64,000 nt of DNA from Nocardioidaceae bacterium (lineage in GTDB: Bacteria; Actinomycetota; Actinomycetes; Propionibacteriales; Nocardioidaceae), in contig JAGIBL010000005.1 of the NCBI GenBank assembly GCA_017744365.1, positions 124,001 through 188,000 of the forward strand. Reading direction: 5' to 3'. Shown in pieces: positions 1 to 9,675 of the stretch; position 1 is the first letter of the stretch; each line of letters opens with the position of its first letter. The notes under the pieces are model-generated. The model was not told the DNA's origin and ran no database searches. It worked only from the letters and a program-made list of their open reading frames with translations. The translations under genes were made by a program, and so were the position numbers.

Positions 1-9
1 CCCGGGAGG

Positions 10-1446
10 TCAGCCGCGCAGGCTGCCCATCCACTCCTCGATCGCGTCCGGGTCGCGGGGCAGCGCGGCCGACAGGTTCCGGGCACCGTCGGCGGTGACC
101 ACGATGTCGTCCTCGATCCGGATGCCGATGCCGCGCAGCTCCTCGGGCACCAGCAGGTCGTCGACCTGGAAGTACAGCCCCGGCTCCACGGTGAGCACCA
201 TGCCCTCGGCGAGCGGGCCCTCGGGGTAGACCTCCATCGCCGTCGCGGCGCAGTCGTGCACGTCCATGCCGAGCATGTGGCTCGTCGAGTGCAGCGTCCA
301 GCGGGCGTAGACCTTGCTGTCCGGCGCCAGCGCCTCCTCGGCGGAGACCGGCAGCAGGCCGAGGTCCTCGAGCGCGTGCGCGAGCACGTCCATCGCGGCG
401 TGGTGCGGGTCGCGGAAGTGCACACCTGGCCGGATCGCGTCGATGCCGGCCTGCTGAGCCTGGAGCACCGCCGTGTAGAGGTCGCGCTGCAGCGTGGTCC
501 AGCGGCCGTCGATCGGCAGCGTCCGGGTCACGTCGGCGGTGTAGAGCGAGGACGCCTCGGCGCCCATGTCCAGCAGCATCAGCTCGCCAGGGGTGATCGG
601 GCCGGAGTTGTCGATCCAGTGCAGCGTAGTCGCGTGCTGGCCACCGCCGACGATCGAGTCGTAGCCGATGTCGTTGCCCATCGCCCGTGCCCGGCGGAAG
701 AAGGTGCCCTCGATCCAGCGCTCGCCGAACTCCAGCACCCGGTCCCACTCGCGGACCGAGTCCTCGAAGCCGAGCGTGGTGATGTCGCAGGCCTGCTGCA
801 GCTCGCCGAGCTCCCACTCGTCCTTGACCAGGCGGAGCTCGGAGAGCACCCGGGCCAGGTCCGCGTCGCGGCCCTCGTCGGCGGCGACCAGCTTGTCCAC
901 CCCGGCGTCCACGCCGCGCAGCACGCGGGTCTTGGTGGTGCCTCCCAAAGCGGCGGCGAGCTCGTCGATGTGCCGGGTCTCGATGCCCAGCGAGGCCGAG
1001 ATCTCGCCGAGGGAGGGCCGCCGGCCCGCCCACAGCTCGCCGTACTGGCGATCCCGGAAGAACTCGTCGGTGTCCCGGCTGCTGCGCGGCCGCGCGTAGA
1101 GGACCGACTCGCCGCCCTCGACGACCAGCACGGCGTCCGAGGTCTGGTTGCCGGTCAGGTGGGTGTGCGCGGTCTCGGAGCGGAACCGGTAGTCGGTGTC
1201 GTTGGCGCGGACCTTGAAGGTGCCCGCGGGCACCACCAGCCGCTCGCCGGGGAAGAGCTCGGCCAGCCGGGCGCGCCGGGCCGCGGCCCACGGGGTCACC
1301 GGATGCGGCGGCAGATCCAGCTCACGGTCGCCCCAACCGGTGCGCATGAACGCCGCGTACTTCTCGGGGACGGCCTGGTCGTGCTTCTCGACGCGCAGCT
1401 CCTGGGCGGTCTGGGGGTCGGACGGTTCGCTGGTCACATCGCTCAC
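10..1446 (-). CDS. pepP: Aminopeptidase P family (Xaa-Pro) metallopeptidase
   Basis: Likely removes N-terminal residues that precede proline; cytoplasmic, 478 aa. An N-terminal AMP_N-type domain (about residues 45-180) precedes an M24 pita-bread domain. The five metal ligands are all visible: D293 and D305 (LLDMGAE, TADVTRT), H390 (HSTSH), E421 (TVEPGLYF) and E445 (IRIEDD). Length is normal for bacterial PepP. The ATG start is supported by GAGGTGA just upstream on the minus strand. It is divergent from the PrsW gene with a 117-bp gap. M24 members with this layout act on Xaa-Pro; substrate preference is inferred from the family. Confidence 0.93.
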   Translation of the reverse strand: MSDVTSEPSDPQTAQELRVEKHDQAVPEKYAAFMRTGWGDRELDLPPHPVTPWAAARRARLAELFPGERLVVPAGTFKVRANDTDYRFRSETAHTHLTGNQTSDAVLVVEGGESVLYARPRSSRDTDEFFRDRQYGELWAGRRPSLGEISASLGIETRHIDELAAALGGTTKTRVLRGVDAGVDKLVAADEGRDADLARVLSELRLVKDEWELGELQQACDITTLGFEDSVREWDRVLEFGERWIEGTFFRRARAMGNDIGYDSIVGGGQHATTLHWIDNSGPITPGELMLLDMGAEASSLYTADVTRTLPIDGRWTTLQRDLYTAVLQAQQAGIDAIRPGVHFRDPHHAAMDVLAHALEDLGLLPVSAEEALAPDSKVYARWTLHSTSHMLGMDVHDCAATAMEVYPEGPLAEGMVLTVEPGLYFQVDDLLVPEELRGIGIRIEDDIVVTADGARNLSAALPRDPDAIEEWMGSLRG

Positions 1447-1550
1447 CTCGTCACTGTACGACGGGCCCCTGACCGCCCCGCACTCTTATATACGCGCGGA
1501 TCTTCGCCACCCGGGACCGTCCTACGTCAATCTTCCGGTCCGTCGGTCGA

Positions 1551-1556
1551 TAGGCT
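1551..1556 (+). promoter_or_regulatory. -10 box (TAGGCT) of prsW, leaderless
   Basis: TAGGCT ends 7 nt before the ATG at 1564, so transcription should begin at or next to the start codon. No Shine-Dalgarno sequence lies between. The same geometry recurs across the window. Confidence 0.55.
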
Positions 1557-1563
1557 CTCCGCC

Positions 1564-2688
1564 ATGCGAGCCCGCGCGAACAACGTCGCCTTCACCACCT
1601 GGGTCGGCGTCTTCCTGTTCGCGGGCGCCGGCGTGATGGCCCTGGTGCTCGCCGCGGCCGGTGCTCCGCAGGCGATCGCGATCGGCGTGGTGCTCGCCGC
1701 GCTCCCGGTCGGCCCGCTCGTCGGGGTCTACCTGTGGCTGGACCGCTACGAGCCGGAGCCGCGCTCGCTGCTGCTGCTCGCGCTCGGCTGGGGGGCCTTC
1801 GTGGCGACCAGCGCGGCGATCTTCCTGCAGGCCTTCGACGCGTTCGCGTTCGGCTCCAGCGAGGCGCACCAGTCGGTGGTGGTGGCACCGCTGACCGAGG
1901 AGGCCGCCAAGGGCCTGTTCATCGTGCTGCTGCTGGTCTACCGGCGTGCCGAGCTGGACGGGGTGCTGGACGGCATCGTGTACGCCGGCATGGTCGGCAT
2001 CGGCTTCGCCTTCACCGAGAACATCCTGTACCTGAGCCAGGCCTACATCGGCGACGACACCCACGTCGGCAGCATCGAGGATGCGGTGACCCTGTTCGTG
2101 ATCCGCGGCGTGTTCAGCCCGTTCGCGCACCCGTTCTTCACCGCCTTCCTGGGCATCGGGGTCGGCATCGCCGTCTCCTCCCGGTCCCGGTCGCTGCAGG
2201 TGCTGGCGCCGCTGGCCGGCTACCTGCTCGCCGTCGCGGCGCACGCCTCCTGGAACGCCGCGATGCTCCTCGACGGCGGCTCCGCGGCGGTGGCGGCCTA
2301 CCTGCTGCTGATGGTGCCGGCCTTCGTCGCCTTCGCCGCGTTCGCGGTCTGGGCCCGGCGGCGGGAGGGGGTGCTGCTGGCCCATGCGCTGACCGACTGC
2401 GCCCGGCGCGGCTTCCTGGACGCCGCCGAGGTGCCCTGGCTCTCCCGGATCCCCGCCCGGCGGGTCTGCCGCCAGCACGCGCGCCGGGTGGGTGGGCCAC
2501 CGGCGCTGCAGGCGATGCGCGACTACCAGGGCGAGGCGATCGAGCTGGGCTTCCTCCACCACCGGTTCCTGCGTGGCACCGCGCCGGACAGCTATGCCGA
2601 GCTCGGCCAGCGCTACCTGCGGCGGATGTTCGAGCTGCGCCCGCTGCTGGTCTGGCCGCAGCCGGCCGGCGTGGGGGCGGGCCGATGA
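1564..2688 (+). CDS. PrsW family intramembrane metalloprotease
   Basis: Polytopic membrane protein of 374 aa with the PrsW (CPBP-related) signature: EEAAK at 112-116, GFAFTEN at 147-153, H189 in FAHPFFT, and H227 in AAHASWN. These would form the intramembrane metal site. About eight hydrophobic segments cover residues 10-260, followed by a cytoplasmic tail of about 110 aa rich in Arg. In Bacillus, PrsW cleaves the anti-sigma factor RsiW; no RsiW-like partner sits here, so the substrate is unknown. Translation is coupled to the next gene through an ATGA overlap. The ATG at 1564 was chosen because it starts the conserved region and follows a -10 box. Confidence 0.9.
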   Translation: MRARANNVAFTTWVGVFLFAGAGVMALVLAAAGAPQAIAIGVVLAALPVGPLVGVYLWLDRYEPEPRSLLLLALGWGAFVATSAAIFLQAFDAFAFGSSEAHQSVVVAPLTEEAAKGLFIVLLLVYRRAELDGVLDGIVYAGMVGIGFAFTENILYLSQAYIGDDTHVGSIEDAVTLFVIRGVFSPFAHPFFTAFLGIGVGIAVSSRSRSLQVLAPLAGYLLAVAAHASWNAAMLLDGGSAAVAAYLLLMVPAFVAFAAFAVWARRREGVLLAHALTDCARRGFLDAAEVPWLSRIPARRVCRQHARRVGGPPALQAMRDYQGEAIELGFLHHRFLRGTAPDSYAELGQRYLRRMFELRPLLVWPQPAGVGAGR

Positions 2689-4415
2689 GCGACTCCCTGT
2701 ACTCGGGGCAGACCGGGTCCCAGCTGGTCGCCACCCTCGTCCGGGTGCGCGAGGCGCTGCAGGCCGTCCGGCTGCCGCTGGACATCCCCGACGTCGAGCC
2801 GGCCCGCAAGGACCTGCCGGAGATGATCGACCAGCTCGAGGACTACGTGCTGCCGCGGCTGATCCAGATCGACGCGCCGCTGCTCACCGTGGTCGGCGGC
2901 TCGACCGGTGCCGGCAAGTCGACGCTGGTGAACTCGCTGGTCGGCGAGCGGGTCACCGAGCCGGGCGTGCTGCGGCCGACGACCCGGTCGCCGGTGCTGG
3001 TGCACAACCCGGCCGACGCCGACTGGTTCGACAAGGCCCGGATCCTGCCCGACCTGGAGCGGACCACCCGTACGTCGGCCGACCCCGGTGCGCTGCAGCT
3101 GGTCGCCTCCGAGGCGATCCCGCAGGGGCTCGCGGTGCTGGACGCGCCGGACATCGACTCGGTCGAGCAGCAGAACCGGGTGCTCGCCGCGCAGCTGCTC
3201 GGCGCGGCCGACCTGTGGCTGTTCGTCACCTCGGCGGCCCGGTACGCCGACCAGGTGCCGTGGGAGTTCCTCAAGCAGGCGGCCGACCGCAGCGCCGCGG
3301 TCGCGGTGGTGCTGGACCGGACCCGCCCGGAGGCGGTGGCCGAGGTCAGTGCGCACCTGGCCCGGATGCTGACCGCCCGGGGCCTGCGGGACTCGCCGCT
3401 GTTCATCGTCCCCGAGGGCGAGGTGGACGACCAGGGGCTGCTGCCGTCGTCGTACGTGCGGGAGATCCGGGGCTGGCTCAGCTCGCTGGCCGCCGACGCG
3501 GACGCCCGCGACTCCGTCGTACGGCAGACCCTGGAGGGCGTGATCCGGTCGCTGTCCACCCGGGCCTACGCGATCGCCGACGCCTGCCACGACCAGGTGG
3601 AGATCGGCGCGCGGCTGCGCCGGGACGCCGACGACGCGTACGCCGCGGCGCTGGCCGAGATCGACCGGGCCAGCGCGGACGGCACCCTGCTGCGTGGCGA
3701 GGTGCTGGCGCGCTGGCAGGAGTTCGTCGGCACCGGCGAGCTGCTCAAGTCGCTGGAGTCGAAGGTGAGCTGGCTGCGCGACCGGGTCGCGAACGCGGTC
3801 AAGGGCCAGCCGCAGCAGGCCACCCGGGTCTCGGTCGCGGTCGAGTCCGGGTTGCAGACGCTGGTGCTGGAGCATGCCGAGGCCGCCGCCGAGCGCACCG
3901 ACGCGGCGTGGCGCTCGATCGCCGCCGGGCGTGAGCTGCTCGACGCCCACCCCGTCGACCTGTCCCGGGCCTCGCGCGAGCTGCGCCAGCAGGCCGAGCG
4001 GACGGTGCGCGACTGGCAGGCCGCGGTGCTGGAGATGGTGCGTACCGAGGGCGCGGACAAGCGCACCACCGCCCGGGTGCTCGCGTACGGCGTCAACGGG
4101 CTCGGGGTCGCGCTGATGATGGTCGTCTTCGCCTCGACCGGCGGCGTGACCGGTGCCGAGGTGGGCATCGCGGGTGGTTCGGCGGTGCTCGGCCAGAAGC
4201 TGCTCGAGGCGGTCTTCGGCGACCAGGCCGTACGACGGCTCGCCGCGAACGCGCGCGCCGACCTGAACCGGCGGATGCAGGTGCTGCTGGAGGCCGAGGA
4301 GAGCCGGTTCACCGACGTGCTCGACGGACTGGGCATCTCCGCGGAGGTCGTCGAGGAGCTCCGGCTGGGAGCCCGGCGGATCGACGATCTGCGGTTCGCG
4401 TCGCACACCGGCTGA
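2685..4415 (+). CDS. Dynamin-like GTPase, first of a tandem pair
   Basis: A 576-aa P-loop GTPase. G1 is GGSTGAGKST at 71-80, G2 is probably the TT at 99-100, and a G3-like DAPD lies at 153-156 in place of DxxG. No canonical N/TKxD is seen; the equivalent position reads VVLDRTRP. The C-terminal half is mostly helical, with a hydrophobic glycine-rich stretch near residues 470-510 that could act as a membrane-contacting paddle. It overlaps the PrsW stop by 4 nt. The following gene is another GTPase. Adjacent GTPase pairs of this kind in actinobacteria include Streptomyces DynA/DynB and mycobacterial IniA/IniC. Role in membrane remodelling or septation is inferred. Confidence 0.82.
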   Translation: MSDSLYSGQTGSQLVATLVRVREALQAVRLPLDIPDVEPARKDLPEMIDQLEDYVLPRLIQIDAPLLTVVGGSTGAGKSTLVNSLVGERVTEPGVLRPTTRSPVLVHNPADADWFDKARILPDLERTTRTSADPGALQLVASEAIPQGLAVLDAPDIDSVEQQNRVLAAQLLGAADLWLFVTSAARYADQVPWEFLKQAADRSAAVAVVLDRTRPEAVAEVSAHLARMLTARGLRDSPLFIVPEGEVDDQGLLPSSYVREIRGWLSSLAADADARDSVVRQTLEGVIRSLSTRAYAIADACHDQVEIGARLRRDADDAYAAALAEIDRASADGTLLRGEVLARWQEFVGTGELLKSLESKVSWLRDRVANAVKGQPQQATRVSVAVESGLQTLVLEHAEAAAERTDAAWRSIAAGRELLDAHPVDLSRASRELRQQAERTVRDWQAAVLEMVRTEGADKRTTARVLAYGVNGLGVALMMVVFASTGGVTGAEVGIAGGSAVLGQKLLEAVFGDQAVRRLAANARADLNRRMQVLLEAEESRFTDVLDGLGISAEVVEELRLGARRIDDLRFASHTG

Positions 4416-4460
4416 GGTCGGTACTCTTGCCGGTGTCCGCGTAGCCGTATTGAGGGAGCC

Positions 4461-6113
4461 ATGACGTCCTTGCTCGAGGGGGCCAAGAAGCGCCTCACCC
4501 GGGGTTCCGACATCGCCGACCGGGTCCGAGCTCTCGACGACGCGGTGACGGCGGCCCGCGGGCACCTCGACGACGCCGTGCTCGACCCGGCCGCCGAGGT
4601 GGTCACCCGGGCCAGCGACCGGCTCCGGCTCTCCGCGGACCACACGGTGGTCGCGCTGGCCGGCGCGACCGGCTCGGGCAAGTCCTCGACCTTCAACGCG
4701 CTGGTCGGGCTGGACCTGGCCTCGGTCGGCGTACGACGTCCGACCACGTCCTGGGCGACCGCCTGCACCTGGGGCTCCTCGGGCTCCGAGGAGCTGCTGG
4801 AGTGGCTCGGCATCCCACCGCGCCACCAGGTGCGCCGGGACTCGATGCTCGACACCGGCCGCGAGGGCAAGGACCTCGAGGGCCTGGTGCTGTTGGACCT
4901 GCCCGACCACGACTCCACCGAGGTCTCGCACCACCTGGAGGTCGAGCGGCTGGTCAAGCTGGCCGACCTGCTGGTCTGGGTGCTCGACCCGCAGAAGTAC
5001 GCCGACGCTGCCGTGCACGACAGGTTCCTGCGCCCGCTGGCCGCGCACAAGGGCGTGATGCTGGTGGTGCTCAACCACATCGACGAGGTCGCCGAGGACC
5101 GTCGCGCCGGGATGGTCGCGGACGCGCGCCGGCTGCTGGACGCCGACGGCCTGAGCGGGGTGCCGCTGATCCCCATCTCGGCGCTCGAGGGGATCGGCGT
5201 CGACGAGCTGCGGCACGCGATCGTCGCGCGGGTCACCGAGAAGGCGGCCACCAAGGCGCGGCTGTCGCTGAGCGTCACCGAGGCCGCGGACCGGATCGTC
5301 GCGGTCAGCGGGCTGGAGAAGGCCCCGCGGATGTCGGACAACGACCAGACCGAGCTGCGCGCCGCGGTCGCCGACGCGGCCGGGGTGCCGATCGTCGTGG
5401 ACGCGGTCCGCAAGGCCAGCCTGCTCCGGGCCCGCCGGGCGACCGGCTGGCCGGTGACGTCGTGGCTGTCGAGGTTCCGGCCCGACCCGCTCAAGCGGCT
5501 GCACCTGGACAACCAGACGACCGGGCGCGACCTGGTCCGGCAGGCCCGCTCGTCGCTGCCCGCCGCCGACCAGGTGCAGACCGCCCGGGTCGACTCGGCC
5601 GTCCGCGGCCTGGCCGACCGGCTCTCGGAGCACCTGACCAGACCGTGGGCGACCGCGCTGCGCCGGGCCTCGGTGGCCGGGCTGCCCGAGCTGGAGGACC
5701 GGCTCGACCGCGCCGTCGGCAGCACCGACCTGGGTGTCGCCCGGGTGCCGTTCTGGACCCGGTTGGTCCGGGGGCTGCAGTGGGTGCTGCTGCTCACCGC
5801 CCTCGCCGGCGGGCTCTGGCTGGTCGCGCTGGCCGCCACCGACTTCCTGAAGATCGACGTCGCCAGCCCCTCGGTGGGTCCGGTGGCGGTACCGACCCTG
5901 CTGCTGGGCGGCGGAGTGCTGCTCGGGATAGCCCTGGCACTGCTGTGCCGGGCGCTGGTGGCGCGCAGTGCTCGCCGCAAGGCCCGCCGCGCCGAGCGCA
6001 AGCTGCTCTTCGCCGTCGACGAGGTGACCGGCGAGCTGGTGGTCAACCCGATGATCCGGGTGCTCGACGCGTACCGGACCACCACCGACGGGCTGCGTTC
6101 AGCGCGGGGGTAG
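4461..6113 (+). CDS. Membrane-anchored Era/dynamin-like GTPase, second of the pair
   Basis: A 550-aa GTPase. G1 is GATGSGKS at 68-75, G2 is probably the TT at 95-96, G3 is DLPDHD at 146-151, and a G4-like NHID lies at 205-208. Two C-terminal transmembrane segments (about 434-456 and 470-495) are followed by a basic stretch (SARRKARRAERK) and a short cytoplasmic tail. The start is supported by GAGGGAG just upstream. It lies 45 bp after the first GTPase and the two are probably co-transcribed. The combination of one soluble and one membrane-anchored member suggests a heteromeric membrane GTPase. This is inference; no direct function is readable. Confidence 0.82.
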   Translation: MTSLLEGAKKRLTRGSDIADRVRALDDAVTAARGHLDDAVLDPAAEVVTRASDRLRLSADHTVVALAGATGSGKSSTFNALVGLDLASVGVRRPTTSWATACTWGSSGSEELLEWLGIPPRHQVRRDSMLDTGREGKDLEGLVLLDLPDHDSTEVSHHLEVERLVKLADLLVWVLDPQKYADAAVHDRFLRPLAAHKGVMLVVLNHIDEVAEDRRAGMVADARRLLDADGLSGVPLIPISALEGIGVDELRHAIVARVTEKAATKARLSLSVTEAADRIVAVSGLEKAPRMSDNDQTELRAAVADAAGVPIVVDAVRKASLLRARRATGWPVTSWLSRFRPDPLKRLHLDNQTTGRDLVRQARSSLPAADQVQTARVDSAVRGLADRLSEHLTRPWATALRRASVAGLPELEDRLDRAVGSTDLGVARVPFWTRLVRGLQWVLLLTALAGGLWLVALAATDFLKIDVASPSVGPVAVPTLLLGGGVLLGIALALLCRALVARSARRKARRAERKLLFAVDEVTGELVVNPMIRVLDAYRTTTDGLRSARG

Positions 6114-6149
6114 TTCTCCACAGGCGCCGTTGACCGGGACTTTTCCACA
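6114..6149 (+). promoter_or_regulatory. Two DnaA-box-like 9-mers upstream of ssb
   Basis: TTCTCCACA (6114-6122) and TTTTCCACA (6141-6149) lie in the same orientation, 27 nt apart, in the 112-bp gap before the SSB gene. Each matches the TTNTCCACA form of the DnaA box. Both are followed by GG. Confidence 0.45.
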
Positions 6150-6225
6150 GGCCGTCCCGTCGCCCTGGCTCTCGCTTCCGAGCTTGCCGAGGCTTGCTCC
6201 CTACTCACATCGAGAGGGAGAGAAC

Positions 6226-6693
6226 ATGAACGAGACCTACGTGACCCTGCAGGGCTGGGTCGGCAACGAGGTGGACCTGCGCGACGTCGGCGACACCCAG
6301 TGCGCGTCGTTCCGGGTGGGCTGCACCCCGCGGCGGCAGCGCGGCGGCATCTGGGTGGACGGCGACACCTCCTGGTACACGGTGAACTGCTGGCGCGCCC
6401 TGGCTCGCAACGTGGCCGACTCGCTGCGCACCGGGGACGCCGTGGTGGTGCACGGCCGGGTCAAGGTGGACGTCTGGGAGCGCGAGGGGCAGGCGCCGTC
6501 GGTGGCCTGGGTGATCGACGCGACCTTCGTGGGCCACGACCTGACCAAGGGCAGCAGCACGTTCAGCAAGGCGCCGCGGCAGCCGCAGCAGGACAACACC
6601 GCGGACGAGTCGGTCAAGGAGATGCTGCACTCCTACGACCCGGTCGGCCCGCAGCTGGACGCCGACGGGGAGGTGTCGACCTCGGCGGCGTGA
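6226..6693 (+). CDS. ssb: Single-stranded DNA-binding protein (SsbB-like)
   Basis: A 155-aa protein with one OB fold (about residues 4-112). Typical SSB features are the N-terminal VTLQGWVGNE strand, CASFRVGCTPR, WYTVNCW and DAVVVHGRVKV. It binds single-stranded DNA, presumably as a tetramer. The tail is short and ends VSTSAA, without the acidic D-D-x-P-F tip that recruits partner proteins in the main replicative SSB. It is therefore more likely a secondary SsbB-type paralogue. A strong AGAGGGAGAG ribosome binding site fixes the ATG at 6226. The neighbouring ettA matches the Rv2478c-Rv2477c arrangement. Confidence 0.9.
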   Translation: MNETYVTLQGWVGNEVDLRDVGDTQCASFRVGCTPRRQRGGIWVDGDTSWYTVNCWRALARNVADSLRTGDAVVVHGRVKVDVWEREGQAPSVAWVIDATFVGHDLTKGSSTFSKAPRQPQQDNTADESVKEMLHSYDPVGPQLDADGEVSTSAA

Positions 6694-6723
6694 CCCGAGG
6701 CGTGCTCAGCCACGGTGTGCCCG

Positions 6724-6729
6724 TAGGCT
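6724..6729 (+). promoter_or_regulatory. -10 box (TAGGCT) of ettA
   Basis: TAGGCT lies 10 nt before the ATG at 6740. No ribosome binding site is visible in the 46-bp gap after ssb, which suggests a short or absent leader. Confidence 0.45.
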
Positions 6730-6739
6730 TGAGCGCATC

Positions 6740-8412
<1,673 letters not shown>

Positions 8413-8422
<10 letters not shown>

Positions 8423-8433
8423 GCTAGTCGCGC
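8413..8433. terminator. Hairpin spanning the ettA and MarR-gene stop codons
   Basis: GCGCGACT (8413-8420) pairs perfectly with AGTCGCGC (8426-8433) around a 5-nt loop. The stop codons of both convergent genes (8420-8422 and 8424-8426) fall inside it. There is no T tract, so termination in either direction is plausible but unproven. Confidence 0.4.
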
Positions 8434-8957
8434 CCGGGGCGCATGTCGGCGAACTCGGGGTTCTCCTCGACGAGCTGGTCGGAGACGGCGTTCATGACCC
8501 GGCCCAGCGCCTGGAAGTCCTCCGGGCGGGCCAGGTCGACGAAGTGGTTGCGGACGCCGGTCACGTGGGTGTGCGCCGCGGCGACCAGGAGCTCCCAGCC
8601 GGCGTCGGTCATCTTGGCCTCCACGCCGCGCCGGTCGGTCTCCGAGGCGCAGCGGGAGATCAGGCCCGCCTTCTCCATCCGGCTGACCGTGTGCGTGACC
8701 CGGCTGCGCGAGTGCTGCATCGACTCGGCGATCTGCGCCATCCGCAGCGTGCGGTCGGGGGTCTCCGAGAGCCGGACCAGGATCTCGTACTCGCCGAGCG
8801 AGATGCCGTGCGCCTGGCGCAGCTCGCGGTCGAGGGTGTCGAGCAGCAGCGTGGTGCCGACGATGTAGGCGCGCCAGTCGGACTGCTGGTCGTCGTCCAG
8901 CCAGTGGGTCTCGGGTGCGCTCATGGCTGGGGATTCTAGGACCTGGACAGCGTTCAT
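8424..8957 (-). CDS. MarR family transcriptional regulator
   Basis: A 177-aa winged-helix regulator. The DNA-binding core lies around residues 48-115 (YEILVRLSETP, LRMAQIAESM, SRSRVTHTVSRMEKAGLI, then the DRRGVEAKMTDAG wing). I chose ATG 8957 because GGAGG sits 7 nt upstream; ATG 8924, 11 codons in, has no ribosome binding site. It is divergent from the yceI gene. The shared 117-bp gap contains inverted repeats, so it probably controls both itself and yceI. MarR/YceI neighbours are common in actinobacteria. The ligand is not predictable. Confidence 0.9.
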   Translation of the reverse strand: MNAVQVLESPAMSAPETHWLDDDQQSDWRAYIVGTTLLLDTLDRELRQAHGISLGEYEILVRLSETPDRTLRMAQIAESMQHSRSRVTHTVSRMEKAGLISRCASETDRRGVEAKMTDAGWELLVAAAHTHVTGVRNHFVDLARPEDFQALGRVMNAVSDQLVEENPEFADMRPGRD

Positions 8958-9000
8958 CGTCGTACCTCCGCGCGGGGGAATAGGGTTCCACCCGAGTTAG

Positions 9001-9051
9001 TTGAACTTTCTACGAACCCATGCTACGGTTCATAACAAGTTTAGAGTTCAA
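9001..9051. promoter_or_regulatory. Candidate MarR operator region between the MarR gene and yceI
   Basis: TTGAACT (9001-9007) and AGTTCAA (9045-9051) form a perfect 7-bp inverted repeat with a 37-nt spacer. Inside it, GAACC (9014-9018) and GGTTC (9027-9031) form a second one. The stretch is AT-rich compared with its surroundings, as expected for promoters and operators serving both genes. Confidence 0.5.
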
Positions 9052-9074
9052 TCAAAACTCAGGAAGAGGCAGAC

Positions 9075-9614
9075 ATGAGCATCACCACCGACACCGGTCT
9101 CGTGGCCGGCACCTGGACCATCGACCCGAGCCACTCCGAGGTGGGCTTCACCGTTCGCCACCTGATGACCAAGGTCCGTGGCCAGTTCGAGAAGTTCGAG
9201 GGCAAGGTCACCACCGGCACGGAGCTCGCCGGCACCAAGGCCGAGGCCGTCATCGACCTGAACTCGGTCAACACCCGCGACGCGCAGCGCGACGGCCACC
9301 TGCGTTCCGCTGACTTCTTCGACGTGGAGAACCACGGCAACATGACCTTCGTGTCGACCTCGTTCGACGGCGAGAATGCCGCCGGCGAGCTGACCATCAA
9401 GGGCGTCACCCGCCCCGTCGAGCTCGACGTGGAGTTCCTGGGCACCGACGTCGACGCCTACGGCAACACCCGGATCGGCTTCGAGGCCACCGGCGAGATC
9501 AGCCGCAAGGAGTTCGGCGTGGACTTCAACGTCCCGCTGGACGGCGGCAAGCTGCTCGTCGGCGACAAGGTCAGCATCACCCTGAGCGTTCAGGCCGTTC
9601 TCGACCAGGCCTGA
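9075..9614 (+). CDS. yceI: YceI family protein
   Basis: A 179-aa protein of the YceI lipocalin-like beta-barrel family. The family pattern is complete: WTIDPSHSEVGFTVRHL near residue 15, RDGHLRSADFFD in the middle, GELTIKGVTRPVEL, and a C-terminal VGDKVSITLSVQA strand. It has no signal peptide, so it is likely cytoplasmic. Family members bind isoprenoid or amide-type lipophilic molecules; the ligand here is unknown. AGGAAGAGG precedes the ATG. Regulation by the divergent MarR protein is inferred from the inverted repeats in the gap. Confidence 0.92.
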   Translation: MSITTDTGLVAGTWTIDPSHSEVGFTVRHLMTKVRGQFEKFEGKVTTGTELAGTKAEAVIDLNSVNTRDAQRDGHLRSADFFDVENHGNMTFVSTSFDGENAAGELTIKGVTRPVELDVEFLGTDVDAYGNTRIGFEATGEISRKEFGVDFNVPLDGGKLLVGDKVSITLSVQAVLDQA

Positions 9615-9631
9615 TCTCCCTGAGGAACCGC

Positions 9632-9662
9632 GAAGGCCCCGGACCGACGGTCCGGGGCCTTC
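9632..9662. terminator. Bidirectional intrinsic-type terminator
   Basis: A perfect 14-bp stem (9632-9645 with 9649-9662) with a 3-nt loop GAC lies between yceI (+) and the thiolase gene (-), which converge. There is no long T run, as is usual in GC-rich actinobacteria. Confidence 0.8.
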
Positions 9663-9675
9663 GTCGTACGTCGAC

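Noticed and set aside
6114-6149. DnaA-box-like words as an origin of replication
   Set aside because: Only two sites, no AT-rich unwinding region, and no dnaA, dnaN or rpmH nearby.
8424-8924. MarR gene start at ATG 8924
   Set aside because: The upstream ATG at 8957 has GGAGG at 7 nt; the internal ATG has no ribosome binding site.
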